Of a stretch of DNA of 64,000 nucleotides, positions 1 to 8,135 are shown piece by piece. The stretch spans positions 1-64,000 of the forward strand of contig NZ_JACVVX010000010.1 of NCBI RefSeq assembly GCF_014534685.1, given 5' to 3'. Origin of the DNA: Oryzicola mucosus (GTDB lineage: Bacteria > Pseudomonadota > Alphaproteobacteria > Rhizobiales > Rhizobiaceae). Positions within the stretch are counted from its first letter, which is position 1. Each line of letters begins with the position of its first letter. A program made the position numbers and the translations under genes. The notes below the pieces were generated by a model. That model worked only from the letters and a program-made list of their open reading frames with translations, was not told where the DNA came from and did not search any database.

Positions 1-279
1 GGCTGGGCGGAGGAGACCATCGAGCAGACGCTCACCTTCTTCCGGCTGCCGCGCCAACACCACAAGCACCTGAAGTCCACCAACATGTTGGAGCGCCTCA
101 ACGAGGAAATCCGCAGGCGCACCCATGTCGTGCGCATCTTCCCCAACGCCCAGAGCTGCCTGCGCCTCGTCAGGGCGCTCGCCGTGGAGACCAACGAAAA
201 TTGGATGGAGGCCAACCGCTACATCAACATGGACGACCTCAGAGAGCACAAGAAGCTCGAACTCCGAAAAGCCGCATGA
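1..279 (+). CDS. IS256-family transposase, C-terminal part (cut by window edge)
   Basis: The frame is open from base 1 to a TGA at 279, giving the last 92 residues of a Mutator/IS256-type transposase. The stretch STNMLERLNEEIRRRTHVVR followed by IFPN and a conserved final helix is the usual end of this DDE family. The enzyme would catalyse transposition of its own element. About 45 bases after the stop, the sequence around 300-325 still resembles the outer end of such an element, so the IS boundary probably lies before 398. Whether the element is intact cannot be judged because its 5' part is outside the window. Confidence 0.85.
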   Translation, partial: GWAEETIEQTLTFFRLPRQHHKHLKSTNMLERLNEEIRRRTHVVRIFPNAQSCLRLVRALAVETNENWMEANRYINMDDLREHKKLELRKAA

Positions 280-398
280 CCAGCACAATGGCCGCCCCAA
301 TTTGCAGAACTTGACGCACACAACCTCAAAATCGAAGGCGGATGACCGGGTTGGGTTCGCTCCGCAGCGTCCATTCCAGCAAATCTAGATAGCTACTT

Positions 399-1139
399 TC
401 AATGCCCAGGAGGTGTTGTGCTCAATTGCTGGCGAAGCATAGCGCGGTAGCGTTGTTGGCTCCCTTTCAGATGAACGCGCATGGCGTCGCGAGCGGCGTC
501 GGCATCCCCATCGGAGATCGACGACACAATCTTCCTATGCTCATCCTGAAGCTGCTTAAGATAGGGTTCGGCCGTGCGCTCAGTCGTCGTCGCTTGCAAC
601 GCAGCGCGCGGGATAATGTTCTTTCCCATCATCTCGAGGAATTCCACGAAGCGGGGATTGTTGGTGGCCGCAGCGATCGCAAGATGCAACTCGAAGTCAG
701 CCGCCGTCGTCGTTCTGCCTTCATCGATACAAGCTTGCACTGAAGCGAGTTTTTCGATGAGGATTTCCTCCTGCGCTGGTGACCGACGGATGGCGGCAAG
801 CCCTGCTGCTTCAGTTTCAACCGCCGCTCGAAGCTCAAGAATCTCGATTATTGATGAAATCCGTTCGTGGTCGACATCCTGGAATGGCTGAGGCTGCGGC
901 ACCGGAGGATGCAACACAAAAACCCCGGCGCCATGCCTGACTTCAACGAGGCGATCGGCCCGCAAGGTTGCAACCGCTTCGCGGATTACCGTTCGGCTGA
1001 CTTGGTGAATGTCGGTCAGTTGAGCCTCAGTCGGCAGCTTGTCGCCCGGGAGATAGTCACCGGCGGCGATAGCTCTACGCAATGTGTCGCTTACTTTGCT
1101 GACAAGGGTTCCGCTTTGGGGACGGGCAAGTTTATTCAT
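399..1139 (-). CDS. GntR-family (FadR subfamily) transcriptional regulator
   Basis: A 246-residue regulator with an N-terminal winged helix-turn-helix (about residues 10-75, including LPTEAQLTDIHQVSRTVIRE) and a C-terminal all-helical FCD ligand domain (about 95-220). The ATG at 1139 is preferred over the upstream alternative because homologous proteins begin a few residues before the winged helix. FadR-type regulators of this kind commonly repress sugar-acid operons and release DNA on binding a pathway intermediate. It stands alone just beyond the lactonase/udh operon end, so it is the natural candidate regulator of the hexuronate genes, in the role GguR has in Agrobacterium. That assignment is inference. 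Confidence 0.85.
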   Translation of the reverse strand: MNKLARPQSGTLVSKVSDTLRRAIAAGDYLPGDKLPTEAQLTDIHQVSRTVIREAVATLRADRLVEVRHGAGVFVLHPPVPQPQPFQDVDHERISSIIEILELRAAVETEAAGLAAIRRSPAQEEILIEKLASVQACIDEGRTTTAADFELHLAIAAATNNPRFVEFLEMMGKNIIPRAALQATTTERTAEPYLKQLQDEHRKIVSSISDGDADAARDAMRVHLKGSQQRYRAMLRQQLSTTPPGH

Positions 1140-1195
1140 AACGGACTCGGCTTCGTTATTCAGAATATGCAGCGATCTCCTGCTACAGCGCAAGA

Positions 1196-1213
1196 AATGA
1201 TATGATGAATCTT
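1196..1213. promoter_or_regulatory. Candidate operator in the regulator's own promoter
   Basis: An AT-rich stretch 57 bases upstream of the GntR start contains TATGATGA (1201-1208). Its reverse complement TCATCATA recurs in the divergent promoter region at 11014-11021 and 11183-11190. This would fit autoregulation by the GntR protein, but the 8-mer also occurs in coding sequence, so support is weak. Confidence 0.3.
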
Positions 1214-1378
1214 ATATCGTATTATATCTTTGCACAAGCACTCACTGCGATGCCGATAGGCGCTGAAGAACAATCCCGTAAGTTACCCGAGGTCTACCGC
1301 AACTTCAAATTGGCCTCGGCTCTGCAGTGCTTCTCCCTCTTAATCGACACGCCGGCGGAACGGGCTCGCCAGTTGCGA

Positions 1379-2389
1379 TCAAGTAATCTCATTGATGCCT
1401 CTCAAAGCTGTGATCCACGTCGGTCGGGTTCCGATACCACGCAGGGCAGCGGGGCAAAGCATGCCCTTGTCGTCGATCTTGTGGATGGCGAATTGATTGG
1501 TCTTCTCGCTGGCAACGAGCAGAAACCGGCCGGAAGCATCAAGCGAAAAAGCGCGTGGAAATGGCGCCGTCTCGATCTCGCCCTGCCACACCAGATCACC
1601 GCAGCTCGATATGTCGAAAATGCCAATGCGACCCGCATTACGCTCCGCCGCGTATAGCCTATTACCGCCGGCGCGAATGTCGCTCGCTTTTGGTGCGGAT
1701 ATCGAGATACTTTGAAGGATCGGCAGAGTTTGACCGGCGATCATCGCACCGTCCAAGGTCTCCGAGAAAGCTGTCACGGTGGCAGCTTTCTCGCTTATAA
1801 CGAACCATGCGTCATTCATCGGCGAACGTGCGAGATGGCGCGGTCCGCTGCCGGCGGCAAGCCGCAACCGCCCCGCCTCCTCGATGTGGCCAAGCCCGGC
1901 ATCGAAACGGTAGGAAACGATCAGATCCGCGCCCAGGCAAGGCACGAGAAGATGGCTGTTGTCGGCGGTTAAGGCAACAAAATGCGGATGGAGTGGTGTC
2001 GGGATTGCGCGCGTTTCATCCGGAAGCCCGTCGTCGCCAATATGACTGACCGACATCGAGTTGCCTGAGAAGGACGCACCGAACAGATAGCGTCCGGTGG
2101 CGTCGAGGCCGATATGGCATATGTCCGCCGGCAGAGGTGCCGTTCCGAGAAAGCCGAGATCATCGCCCGCAGGGTCGATCTCGAACACATAGACGCGATA
2201 GGGCAGGCCTCGAAACGCCGCGTAGAGATAACGCCCGTCCGGGCTCAGAGCCATGGGAGCCGACCCGTTGCGCCCTTCAGCATCCGGCAAGCTGCAGCGT
2301 TTCACAGGATGTGGGACGCCCTGCGTATCGAGATCGAACACATCCAGGCAGTGGTCCCCGGCGCAGTAGACGACAAAACGGTTTCGCAT
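1379..2389 (-). CDS. Lactonase family protein, seven-bladed beta-propeller
   Basis: A 336-residue protein of the 6-phosphogluconolactonase-like beta-propeller family (YbhE/Pgl type, Pfam lactonase). Repeated blade motifs are visible, such as ALSPDGRYLYAAFRG, GLDATGRYLFGASFSG and SLDASGRFLLVASEKT. No signal peptide is evident, so it is probably cytoplasmic. It is the last gene of the operon, six bases after udh. Uronate dehydrogenase produces aldaro-1,5-lactones that rearrange to 1,4-lactones, so a lactone-opening enzyme here could feed hydrolysed glucarate or galactarate alongside the Gli/Gci route. The family is clear; the exact lactone is inference. Confidence 0.8.
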   Translation of the reverse strand: MRNRFVVYCAGDHCLDVFDLDTQGVPHPVKRCSLPDAEGRNGSAPMALSPDGRYLYAAFRGLPYRVYVFEIDPAGDDLGFLGTAPLPADICHIGLDATGRYLFGASFSGNSMSVSHIGDDGLPDETRAIPTPLHPHFVALTADNSHLLVPCLGADLIVSYRFDAGLGHIEEAGRLRLAAGSGPRHLARSPMNDAWFVISEKAATVTAFSETLDGAMIAGQTLPILQSISISAPKASDIRAGGNRLYAAERNAGRIGIFDISSCGDLVWQGEIETAPFPRAFSLDASGRFLLVASEKTNQFAIHKIDDKGMLCPAALRGIGTRPTWITALRGINEIT

Positions 2390-2395
2390 AGCGTT

Positions 2396-3208
2396 CTAGC
2401 GACCGGGAATCAGCGCCGGGTCGGCCAAGAATTCCTTTGCGGCCGAGCCGCCGCCCTGGAACTGATTTTCCAGTTTGCCGGCCTCTTCCCGATTCTCTCC
2501 AAAACGCGCGGCAAAGGTCTCGGCGTCGTCCCGCGGCTGATACCCGAGTTCATGGGCGCGTGCGTTGTCGCACCAGGCACGCTTGTTGGCCGAAATGCCG
2601 AACACCGTCTCGAAAACGTAATCCGCATTGAGACCTATCTCGACAAGAGCGGCCAGATCGCGAGGCGAAATCCAGGTGGATAATTCGCGGCGGCTGATTG
2701 GCTCTGGGCGGTATGAACCGATGCGGATGCAGAATGCCTTTACGCCAAACTTGTAGGCGTAGACACTTGCCAGATGCTCGCCAAAAGCCTTCGTGATTGC
2801 ATAGCGGCTGTCTGGCCGCTGTGGATCGTCGTTCGAGATTTTCTCTTCTGGTCTGTAGAAACCGACCACATGGTTGGAGCTGCCGTAGACGATGCGCTCC
2901 ACCCCGTGCGTGTGCGCAGCGTCCCAAAGATGGGTGGCCGCCATGATGTTGGGCCCGGCCAGGTCGGTCCACTGACCTTCCTTGGCGCGGCCGGCCATGT
3001 GGACAATCGCGTCGACCCCTTCGCAGAGGCGAGATGCGAAGCCGGCATCGCAGAGGTCGCCGATAACGATCTCCTCCTGATCGCCAAGCTGGCCGAAAGG
3101 TCTGATGTCGCTGCTGCGCAATGTGGCGCCTTGTTCGACAAGCCAGCGGCGCAGGTCAGAGCCGATGACACCTGCGGCGCCCGTCATGAGAATGCGTTTG
3201 CCCTTCAC
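2396..3208 (-). CDS. udh: Uronate dehydrogenase (NAD-dependent)
   Basis: A 270-residue extended short-chain dehydrogenase close in length and motifs to Agrobacterium Udh. It has the Rossmann motif GAAGVIG (10-16), the SSNHVVGFY block (110-118) and the catalytic Tyr136-x3-Lys140 pair in SRYAITKAFGE. It oxidises D-galacturonate or D-glucuronate at C1 with NAD+, giving the aldaro-1,5-lactone. The start is GTG at 3208, with AAGGAG seven bases upstream, and it overlaps the preceding stop as GTGA, so translation is coupled. It lies in the long operon running from 10929. The downstream lactone isomerase and cycloisomerase are encoded in the divergent operon. Confidence 0.9.
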   Translation of the reverse strand: MKGKRILMTGAAGVIGSDLRRWLVEQGATLRSSDIRPFGQLGDQEEIVIGDLCDAGFASRLCEGVDAIVHMAGRAKEGQWTDLAGPNIMAATHLWDAAHTHGVERIVYGSSNHVVGFYRPEEKISNDDPQRPDSRYAITKAFGEHLASVYAYKFGVKAFCIRIGSYRPEPISRRELSTWISPRDLAALVEIGLNADYVFETVFGISANKRAWCDNARAHELGYQPRDDAETFAARFGENREEAGKLENQFQGGGSAAKEFLADPALIPGR

Positions 3209-3357
3209 GCCGCCGCTCCTTGTAATGGATGGCCCTTCAGGAAGTCCAAAATCACATCACCGAACTCCGGCCGCGACGGCGCGTTGCCATGGGTTGCGCT
3301 CTCGGTTTCCACAAAAAGCCCGGCGTTGCCGCTTTGAAAATACCGGCCGTTCGTCAT
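3205..3357 (-). pseudogene. Small coupled ORF: C-terminal remnant of an alpha/beta hydrolase
   Basis: A 50-codon frame fills the gap between the Ldh-family gene and udh. Its ATG overlaps the Ldh stop as ATGA and its TGA overlaps the udh GTG start, so it is tightly embedded in the operon. The peptide contains GLFVETESATHGNAPSRPEF followed by GDVILDFLKG, which looks like the C-terminal end of an esterase-type alpha/beta hydrolase. The nucleophile and most of the fold are absent. I read it as what remains after an in-frame deletion. It may persist because it keeps udh translationally coupled. The alternative is a genuine small protein. Confidence 0.5.
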
Positions 3358-4430
3358 GCTTTTTCCTTCGCCGCGGCCGAGCCCGCGACCATGGCGACGC
3401 CAAATTCGGCTGCCGCCTTTTTCAGGTCGGTGACGATGCCATCGTTGAGGAGGACGCCATGCTGCAACATGTGCCTGCGCAGCGCCAGACCACGCTGGCC
3501 TGGCAAGCGTACCGGACGTGATGGGTCGCGCGGCGGATTGCTGCGCACTGCGGCCGCCAGCCAGCCGGTTTCCCGCAGGAACGCCTGCCGGCCGCCGAAA
3601 AATTCAGGATCGAGCACCTGGATAAACACGCCGGCCTGCCAGCCCGCGGCCCCATCGGCACGACCGTAGCCGGCAAGACCGTTGGCGAGCGCCTCGACCA
3701 GAAGGCCGAGACCGAAGCCCTTATGGCCGTTGTCGACCCCGCCCAGCGGCATGATCGACCCCACGGGTTCGCTGAACCGCACGGCCGGATCGTCGGTTGG
3801 GTTGCCCTGCGCATCGACAAGCGCATGGTAGCTGAAACGTTTGCCCGTCTTGTGCAGTCGGTTGACCATGCCATTCGTCGTCGCCGACGTGCTCACGTCG
3901 ATCAGGATCGGATCGCCGTTCGTCGGTATGCCTGCCGCATAAGGATTGGTCGTGTAGAGCGGCACGGTGCCGCCGAAGGGCGCGATCATCGCCTGCGTGG
4001 GGTCGGACACGGCGAGCAAAGCGACCAGTCCGTGGTCGGTCACCGGCTTGAGATAGGAGGTTAACGCGGCGGTATGGTGACTGCGACGGATGGTGAGCGT
4101 AAAGGTGCCATAGGTCCGCGCACGCTCGACGCCCAGTTTCATGCCTTCGCTGATCAGCCATGGGCCCGGAAGCCCGCGACCGTCCCACAGGGCGGCTGCG
4201 CCGGCGTCGCGCACGATTTCCTGCGCACCGTCCGCCGTCATGGTTCCGGCCTTTAGCGAGGCGAGATAGGACGGCAGGAGTTGCAAGCCGTGCGTGTCAT
4301 GCCCCATCAGGTCGCCTTCGACCAGAACCTCGGCCACAGCAGCGCCATAGCGCTCGGGCAGACCGGCCGCAGCCAGCAGATCGGTGGCGAAGCGGCATAG
4401 GGCGGTATGGTCAAACGATACTGCGGTCAT
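3354..4430 (-). CDS. Ldh family oxidoreductase (malate/L-lactate/ureidoglycolate dehydrogenase type)
   Basis: A 358-residue protein of the NAD(P)-dependent Ldh family, which has its own fold unlike classical lactate dehydrogenase. The conserved GHDTHG motif with the catalytic histidine is at about 43-48, and TTNPYAAGIP and GHKGFGLGLLVEAL blocks are present. Family members reduce 2-oxo acids, including 2,3-diketogulonate and ureidoglycolate-related substrates, to hydroxy acids. The ATG at 4430 is chosen because the preceding ABC gene stops at 4433, leaving a two-base gap. In this operon it probably interconverts a sugar-acid keto/hydroxy intermediate, but the substrate cannot be read from sequence. 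Confidence 0.8.
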   Translation of the reverse strand: MTAVSFDHTALCRFATDLLAAAGLPERYGAAVAEVLVEGDLMGHDTHGLQLLPSYLASLKAGTMTADGAQEIVRDAGAAALWDGRGLPGPWLISEGMKLGVERARTYGTFTLTIRRSHHTAALTSYLKPVTDHGLVALLAVSDPTQAMIAPFGGTVPLYTTNPYAAGIPTNGDPILIDVSTSATTNGMVNRLHKTGKRFSYHALVDAQGNPTDDPAVRFSEPVGSIMPLGGVDNGHKGFGLGLLVEALANGLAGYGRADGAAGWQAGVFIQVLDPEFFGGRQAFLRETGWLAAAVRSNPPRDPSRPVRLPGQRGLALRRHMLQHGVLLNDGIVTDLKKAAAEFGVAMVAGSAAAKEKA

Positions 4431-4432
4431 GG

Positions 4433-5248
4433 TCACGCTCCGTGAATCGTACCGCCGCCGGCCTGGCGAGCGGCGGTGATGTCGTTCGCCATGGAACGGT
4501 CGTAATGGTGGCTGGCGTCGAACAGCATGCGCGAATAGGCTTGTTGCGCGCGTCCGCCCGAAAGATCGGCATAGTCGACGACCTCTTCGATCAGGCCTTG
4601 CTGCATGACGGCGAGCCGCCGGCACATATGCCCGATCACCGCCAAATCGTGGCTGACCAGCAGGTAGGTCAGCCCTTCACGGTCTCGGATGTCGCTTAGC
4701 ACATTGAGAACCTCGGCCTGCACCGACACGTCGAGCGCGGAGGTCGGCTCGTCCAGCAGCAGGATGGAGGGTCGCAGGATCAACGCCCGCGCGATGGCCA
4801 CGCGCTGCCGCTGGCCACCCGACAATTGGTGCGGATAGCGGAAACGCAGATGCGGCGCCAGGCCGACGTCGCGCAGGACCTCGGTGATGCGTCTGTCAAT
4901 GTCGCCGATGCCATGGATGCGCAGCGGCGCTGCGAGCGTGGTCTGTACGGTGTGCTTCGGGTGCAGCGAGCCATACGGATCCTGGAACACCATCTGGATC
5001 TTACGGCAGCGTTCCTTGGTCAGTTGCGCGCCAACCGGCTGCCCATCGATCCGGATTTCGCCCGTCCAATGCGTGTAAAGGCCGGCGATGCAGCGCAGCA
5101 CGGTCGATTTTCCCGAACCTGACTCGCCCACCAGACCGAACACCTCGCCTTTCTCGACGTCGAAGCTGACTGCGTCCAGGACCTTGGTTTCATTATCCTC
5201 CTCGCCGAAGACGATGGAGAGATTCTTGACTGAAATAGCCGTCATCAT
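4433..5248 (-). CDS. Opp/Dpp-type ABC transporter ATP-binding protein (DppF-like)
   Basis: A 271-residue ATPase with Walker [10 protein letters not shown] (41-49), signature LSGGQ (142-146), Walker B LLLDEP (163-168) and a switch histidine in LLVSHDLAV. It drives import on the cytoplasmic face, pairing with the DppD-like ATPase directly upstream (six-base gap). The C-terminal region typical of OppF (the RCP-type tail) is short here. The ATP-binding pair, two permeases and a binding protein are contiguous, so the importer is complete. Because it sits with udh and an enolase-superfamily enzyme, I infer an acidic sugar or oligosaccharide cargo instead of peptides. Confidence 0.9.
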   Translation of the reverse strand: MMTAISVKNLSIVFGEEDNETKVLDAVSFDVEKGEVFGLVGESGSGKSTVLRCIAGLYTHWTGEIRIDGQPVGAQLTKERCRKIQMVFQDPYGSLHPKHTVQTTLAAPLRIHGIGDIDRRITEVLRDVGLAPHLRFRYPHQLSGGQRQRVAIARALILRPSILLLDEPTSALDVSVQAEVLNVLSDIRDREGLTYLLVSHDLAVIGHMCRRLAVMQQGLIEEVVDYADLSGGRAQQAYSRMLFDASHHYDRSMANDITAARQAGGGTIHGA

Positions 5249-5254
5249 GCGCTC

Positions 5255-6133
5255 CTATACCGCTTCGAGCCAGCTGTCGTCGCGCTGGATCACCGGAAGG
5301 CGGTCGCGCTTCTGGTCTAGCCTTGGCAGCGAATTCAAGAGGCCCCTGCTGTAAGGATGCTGGACATTGTCGAGGTCGGCCGCGGCCACCGTTTCGACGA
5401 TGCGGCCGGCATACATGATGATCACGCGATCACAGAACGAACGCACGAGGTTGAGGTCGTGGCTGATGAAGATCATGCCCAGGCCGCGCTCTTTGACCAT
5501 ATCGTCGAGGATAGCGAGGATCTGCAGCCGCACGGTCACATCCAGAGCCGATGTCGGCTCGTCTGCGATCAGCACCTCGGGATCGGAGATCAGCATCATG
5601 GCGATCATGATGCGCTGGCCCATGCCGCCTGAGACCTGATGCGGATAGAGGTCGTAGACGCGCTTAGGCGAGCGAATCTGCACGGCTTCCAGCATGGTCA
5701 GCGCGCGCTCGCGGGCCTCCCGGCTGGATACCTTGTGATGCGTTCGGTAGGCCTCGGCAATCTGTTCGCCGACGGTTGCGACAGGATTGAGCGAGTACTT
5801 CGGATCCTGCATGATCATCGAGATGTGGCGCCCGCGCAGGCGGCGCAACTCCTTCTTGCTCGCGCTGAGAAGGTCGACATCCTTGAACGTCAGCCGCTCC
5901 GCGGTGACGATAGCACTCGGCGGGTTGAGGCGCATGATGGCGCGACCGACGGTGGACTTGCCCGAGCCTGACTCGCCCACGATCGCTAGTTTTTCCCGGC
6001 CTAGGCTGAAGGACACGCCACGGATAGCCTGGAACACGCCGCGCTGCATCTGGAAGGCTACACGCAGATCGCGCGCTTCGATCAGCGGAGCCTGAACGGC
6101 CGCCGCGTCACTTGCTCTTGGGGTCGAGGACAT
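5255..6133 (-). CDS. Opp/Dpp-type ABC transporter ATP-binding protein (DppD-like)
   Basis: A 292-residue ATPase with Walker [10 protein letters not shown], the DppD-type Q-loop region SMIMQDPKYSLNP, a variant signature VSGGMGQR and Walker [13 protein letters not shown]. The methionine at 6133 is chosen because GGAG lies about 12 bases upstream; it overlaps the permease stop by 26 bases, and a start at 6145 is also possible. It forms the heterodimeric motor with the downstream DppF-like subunit. The variant signature with Met-Gly in place of the second Gly-Gln is normal for this subunit. Confidence 0.88.
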   Translation of the reverse strand: MSSTPRASDAAAVQAPLIEARDLRVAFQMQRGVFQAIRGVSFSLGREKLAIVGESGSGKSTVGRAIMRLNPPSAIVTAERLTFKDVDLLSASKKELRRLRGRHISMIMQDPKYSLNPVATVGEQIAEAYRTHHKVSSREARERALTMLEAVQIRSPKRVYDLYPHQVSGGMGQRIMIAMMLISDPEVLIADEPTSALDVTVRLQILAILDDMVKERGLGMIFISHDLNLVRSFCDRVIIMYAGRIVETVAAADLDNVQHPYSRGLLNSLPRLDQKRDRLPVIQRDDSWLEAV

Positions 6134-7031
6134 CGCGCAATCCATCTCCGAACAGGTTGAAGGCAAGGCTGACCACCATGATCGCAACGCCTGGTGCAGT
6201 GACCAGCCACCAGCTGTCGAGCATGTATTCGCGGCCCGCGGAAGTCATCGCGCCCCACTCCGGCGTCGGCGGCTGTGCGCCGAGGCCAAGGAAGCCGAGG
6301 CCGGCTGCCGTCAGGATGACGCTCGCCATGCCCAACGTCAGCCGGACGATGACCGACGACAGGCAGACCGGGATGATCGAACCGAAGATGATCCGCAGCG
6401 AGGAAGCGCCCTGAAGCCGCGCCGCCGCGATGTAGTCCGAAGAGCGGATCGTCATGGTTTCGGCGCGCGCCAGGCGAGCAATTGCCGGCCAGCCCGTGAG
6501 TGCGATGGCCAGCACCGCCTGCTCGAGTCCCGGCCCGAGAATGGCCACGAAGGTCAAGGTTAGGATCAGACCGGGAAAGGCCAGGAACAGGTCGGTGATG
6601 CGCATCACGATCATGTCGACCATGCCGCCAAAATAGCCCGAAACCGTGCCGACGATCAGTCCGATCGGCCCGACGGTAATTGTCACCAGCGTAACGATGT
6701 AAAGCGTCACGCGCGAGCCATAGACGATGCGGCTGAAGATATCGCGGCCATATTCGTCGGTGCCGAACCAGTTTGCCGACGAAGGCGGCTTTAGCGCCAT
6801 GGACAGGTTCTGCAGGTTCGGGTCGTGCGTTGCCATCCATGGTGCAAAAGCTGCCACAGCGATCAGCAGCAAGATGATGGTAAGCCCGGCAACGGCGAGC
6901 CCGTTGGACAGGAACGTGTGGATGCCTACCAGCAGCCGCTGCAGAAAGGCCTCGGTGACGGAGGTCGCCTCGCGGTCGAGGAAGGCGACTTTCTTCCGCT
7001 TTGCCGGCCCTTGGCTTGCCTGCGCACTCAT
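6108..7031 (-). CDS. Opp/Dpp-type ABC transporter permease (DppC-like)
   Basis: A 307-residue inner-membrane permease. An N-terminal cytoplasmic tail is followed by one membrane segment (GLAVAGLTIILLLIAVAAFA), a periplasmic loop and a five-helix transport domain. The GTDEYGRDIFSRIVYGSRVT motif and the EAA-type loop GASSLRIIFGSIIP, which contacts the ATPases, are typical of DppC/OppC. The ATG at 7031 overlaps the DppB stop by four bases. It is the second permease subunit of the uronate-operon importer. Confidence 0.9.
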   Translation of the reverse strand: MSAQASQGPAKRKKVAFLDREATSVTEAFLQRLLVGIHTFLSNGLAVAGLTIILLLIAVAAFAPWMATHDPNLQNLSMALKPPSSANWFGTDEYGRDIFSRIVYGSRVTLYIVTLVTITVGPIGLIVGTVSGYFGGMVDMIVMRITDLFLAFPGLILTLTFVAILGPGLEQAVLAIALTGWPAIARLARAETMTIRSSDYIAAARLQGASSLRIIFGSIIPVCLSSVIVRLTLGMASVILTAAGLGFLGLGAQPPTPEWGAMTSAGREYMLDSWWLVTAPGVAIMVVSLAFNLFGDGLRDVLDPKSK

Positions 7032-8059
7032 TGGACGGTCCTTGGGTCGAAGATTTTGTAGAGAAGGTCGGCCAGCATGTTCAGAGTGATGAAGATCACG
7101 CCGACCAGCAGGACGCAGACCATGATGGCGTTCATGTCGCCGAGCAGCAGGTTGTTGGTCAGGTACTGCCCGAAACCGGGCCAGGCAAAGATCGTCTCGA
7201 TCAGCACCGCACCTTCCAGCATGCTGCCATAAGTCAGCGCGATGACGGTCAAAAGCTGGACGCGGATATTGCGGAAGGCGTGATGCCAGACCACGTTCCA
7301 TTCCGACACACCTTTGACGCGCGCGGCGGTGATGTATTCCTGCGACAACTGGTCGATCATGAAACTGCGGGTCAGCCGGCAGAGCGAGGCCATGGAGGCA
7401 TAACCGAGCACGGTTGCCGGGAGGATGATGTGACGCACCGCGCTCCAGAACACTTCCGTGTCTCCGGCCAACAGCGAATCCACCAGGAGCAGACCAGTGC
7501 GGGTCTCGACGAGACCTTCATAGTAAATCTCGACGCGACCACCGCCGCCGACCCAGCCCAAATAAGAATAGAAAAGCAGCAGCCCCATAAGGCCGATCCA
7601 GAAGATCGGAACGGAGTGGCCCAAGAGCGTGACGATGCGGATGATGTGATCGGCGGAGCGGTTTCGCTGGACCGCAGCCAGGACGCCAAGTGGAACGCCT
7701 ATGCCGGCGCCGATCAGCAGCGCCAGCGTTCCGAGTTCGACAGTGGCGGGAAAAACGCGGATGATATCGTCCAGCACCTGATGGCCGGTCAACAGCGCCG
7801 TACCGAAATCGCCCTGCACCATACGCGAGATGTATATGCCGAACTGGACGATGATCGGCTGGTCGAGACCGAGCCGCTCATACGTCGCCTGATAAGTTGC
7901 CTGGTCCGCATCGGGACCGACGAGCCGCGACACCACGTCGACCGGCATGACCTGACCGAGAAAGAATGTCAGCGTCACCAGCAGCAACAGAGTGACGAGC
8001 ACCGATGCCAGCGATTGCGCCGCCCGCTTGAGTTTGTTGCGTTTGAAGAACCGGCCCAT
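7028..8059 (-). CDS. Opp/Dpp-type ABC transporter permease (DppB-like)
   Basis: A 343-residue DppB/OppB permease with an N-terminal transmembrane helix (SLASVLVTLLLLVTLTFFLG), the conserved RLGLDQPIIVQFGIYI segment before the transport domain, and the EAA loop GVSEWNVVWHHAFRN. The start at 8059 is preferred to 8077 because AGGA sits five bases upstream of it. It overlaps the following DppC gene by four bases, which indicates translational coupling. It forms the translocation pore with DppC. Confidence 0.88.
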   Translation of the reverse strand: MGRFFKRNKLKRAAQSLASVLVTLLLLVTLTFFLGQVMPVDVVSRLVGPDADQATYQATYERLGLDQPIIVQFGIYISRMVQGDFGTALLTGHQVLDDIIRVFPATVELGTLALLIGAGIGVPLGVLAAVQRNRSADHIIRIVTLLGHSVPIFWIGLMGLLLFYSYLGWVGGGGRVEIYYEGLVETRTGLLLVDSLLAGDTEVFWSAVRHIILPATVLGYASMASLCRLTRSFMIDQLSQEYITAARVKGVSEWNVVWHHAFRNIRVQLLTVIALTYGSMLEGAVLIETIFAWPGFGQYLTNNLLLGDMNAIMVCVLLVGVIFITLNMLADLLYKIFDPRTVQ

Positions 8060-8135
8060 CGCATTTCCTGATCGCATGGAGCCCGCCGAGACGGGCGGTG
8101 CGTGGCGGCTGGAAAGCCGCCACGCCTTGGGAGGA

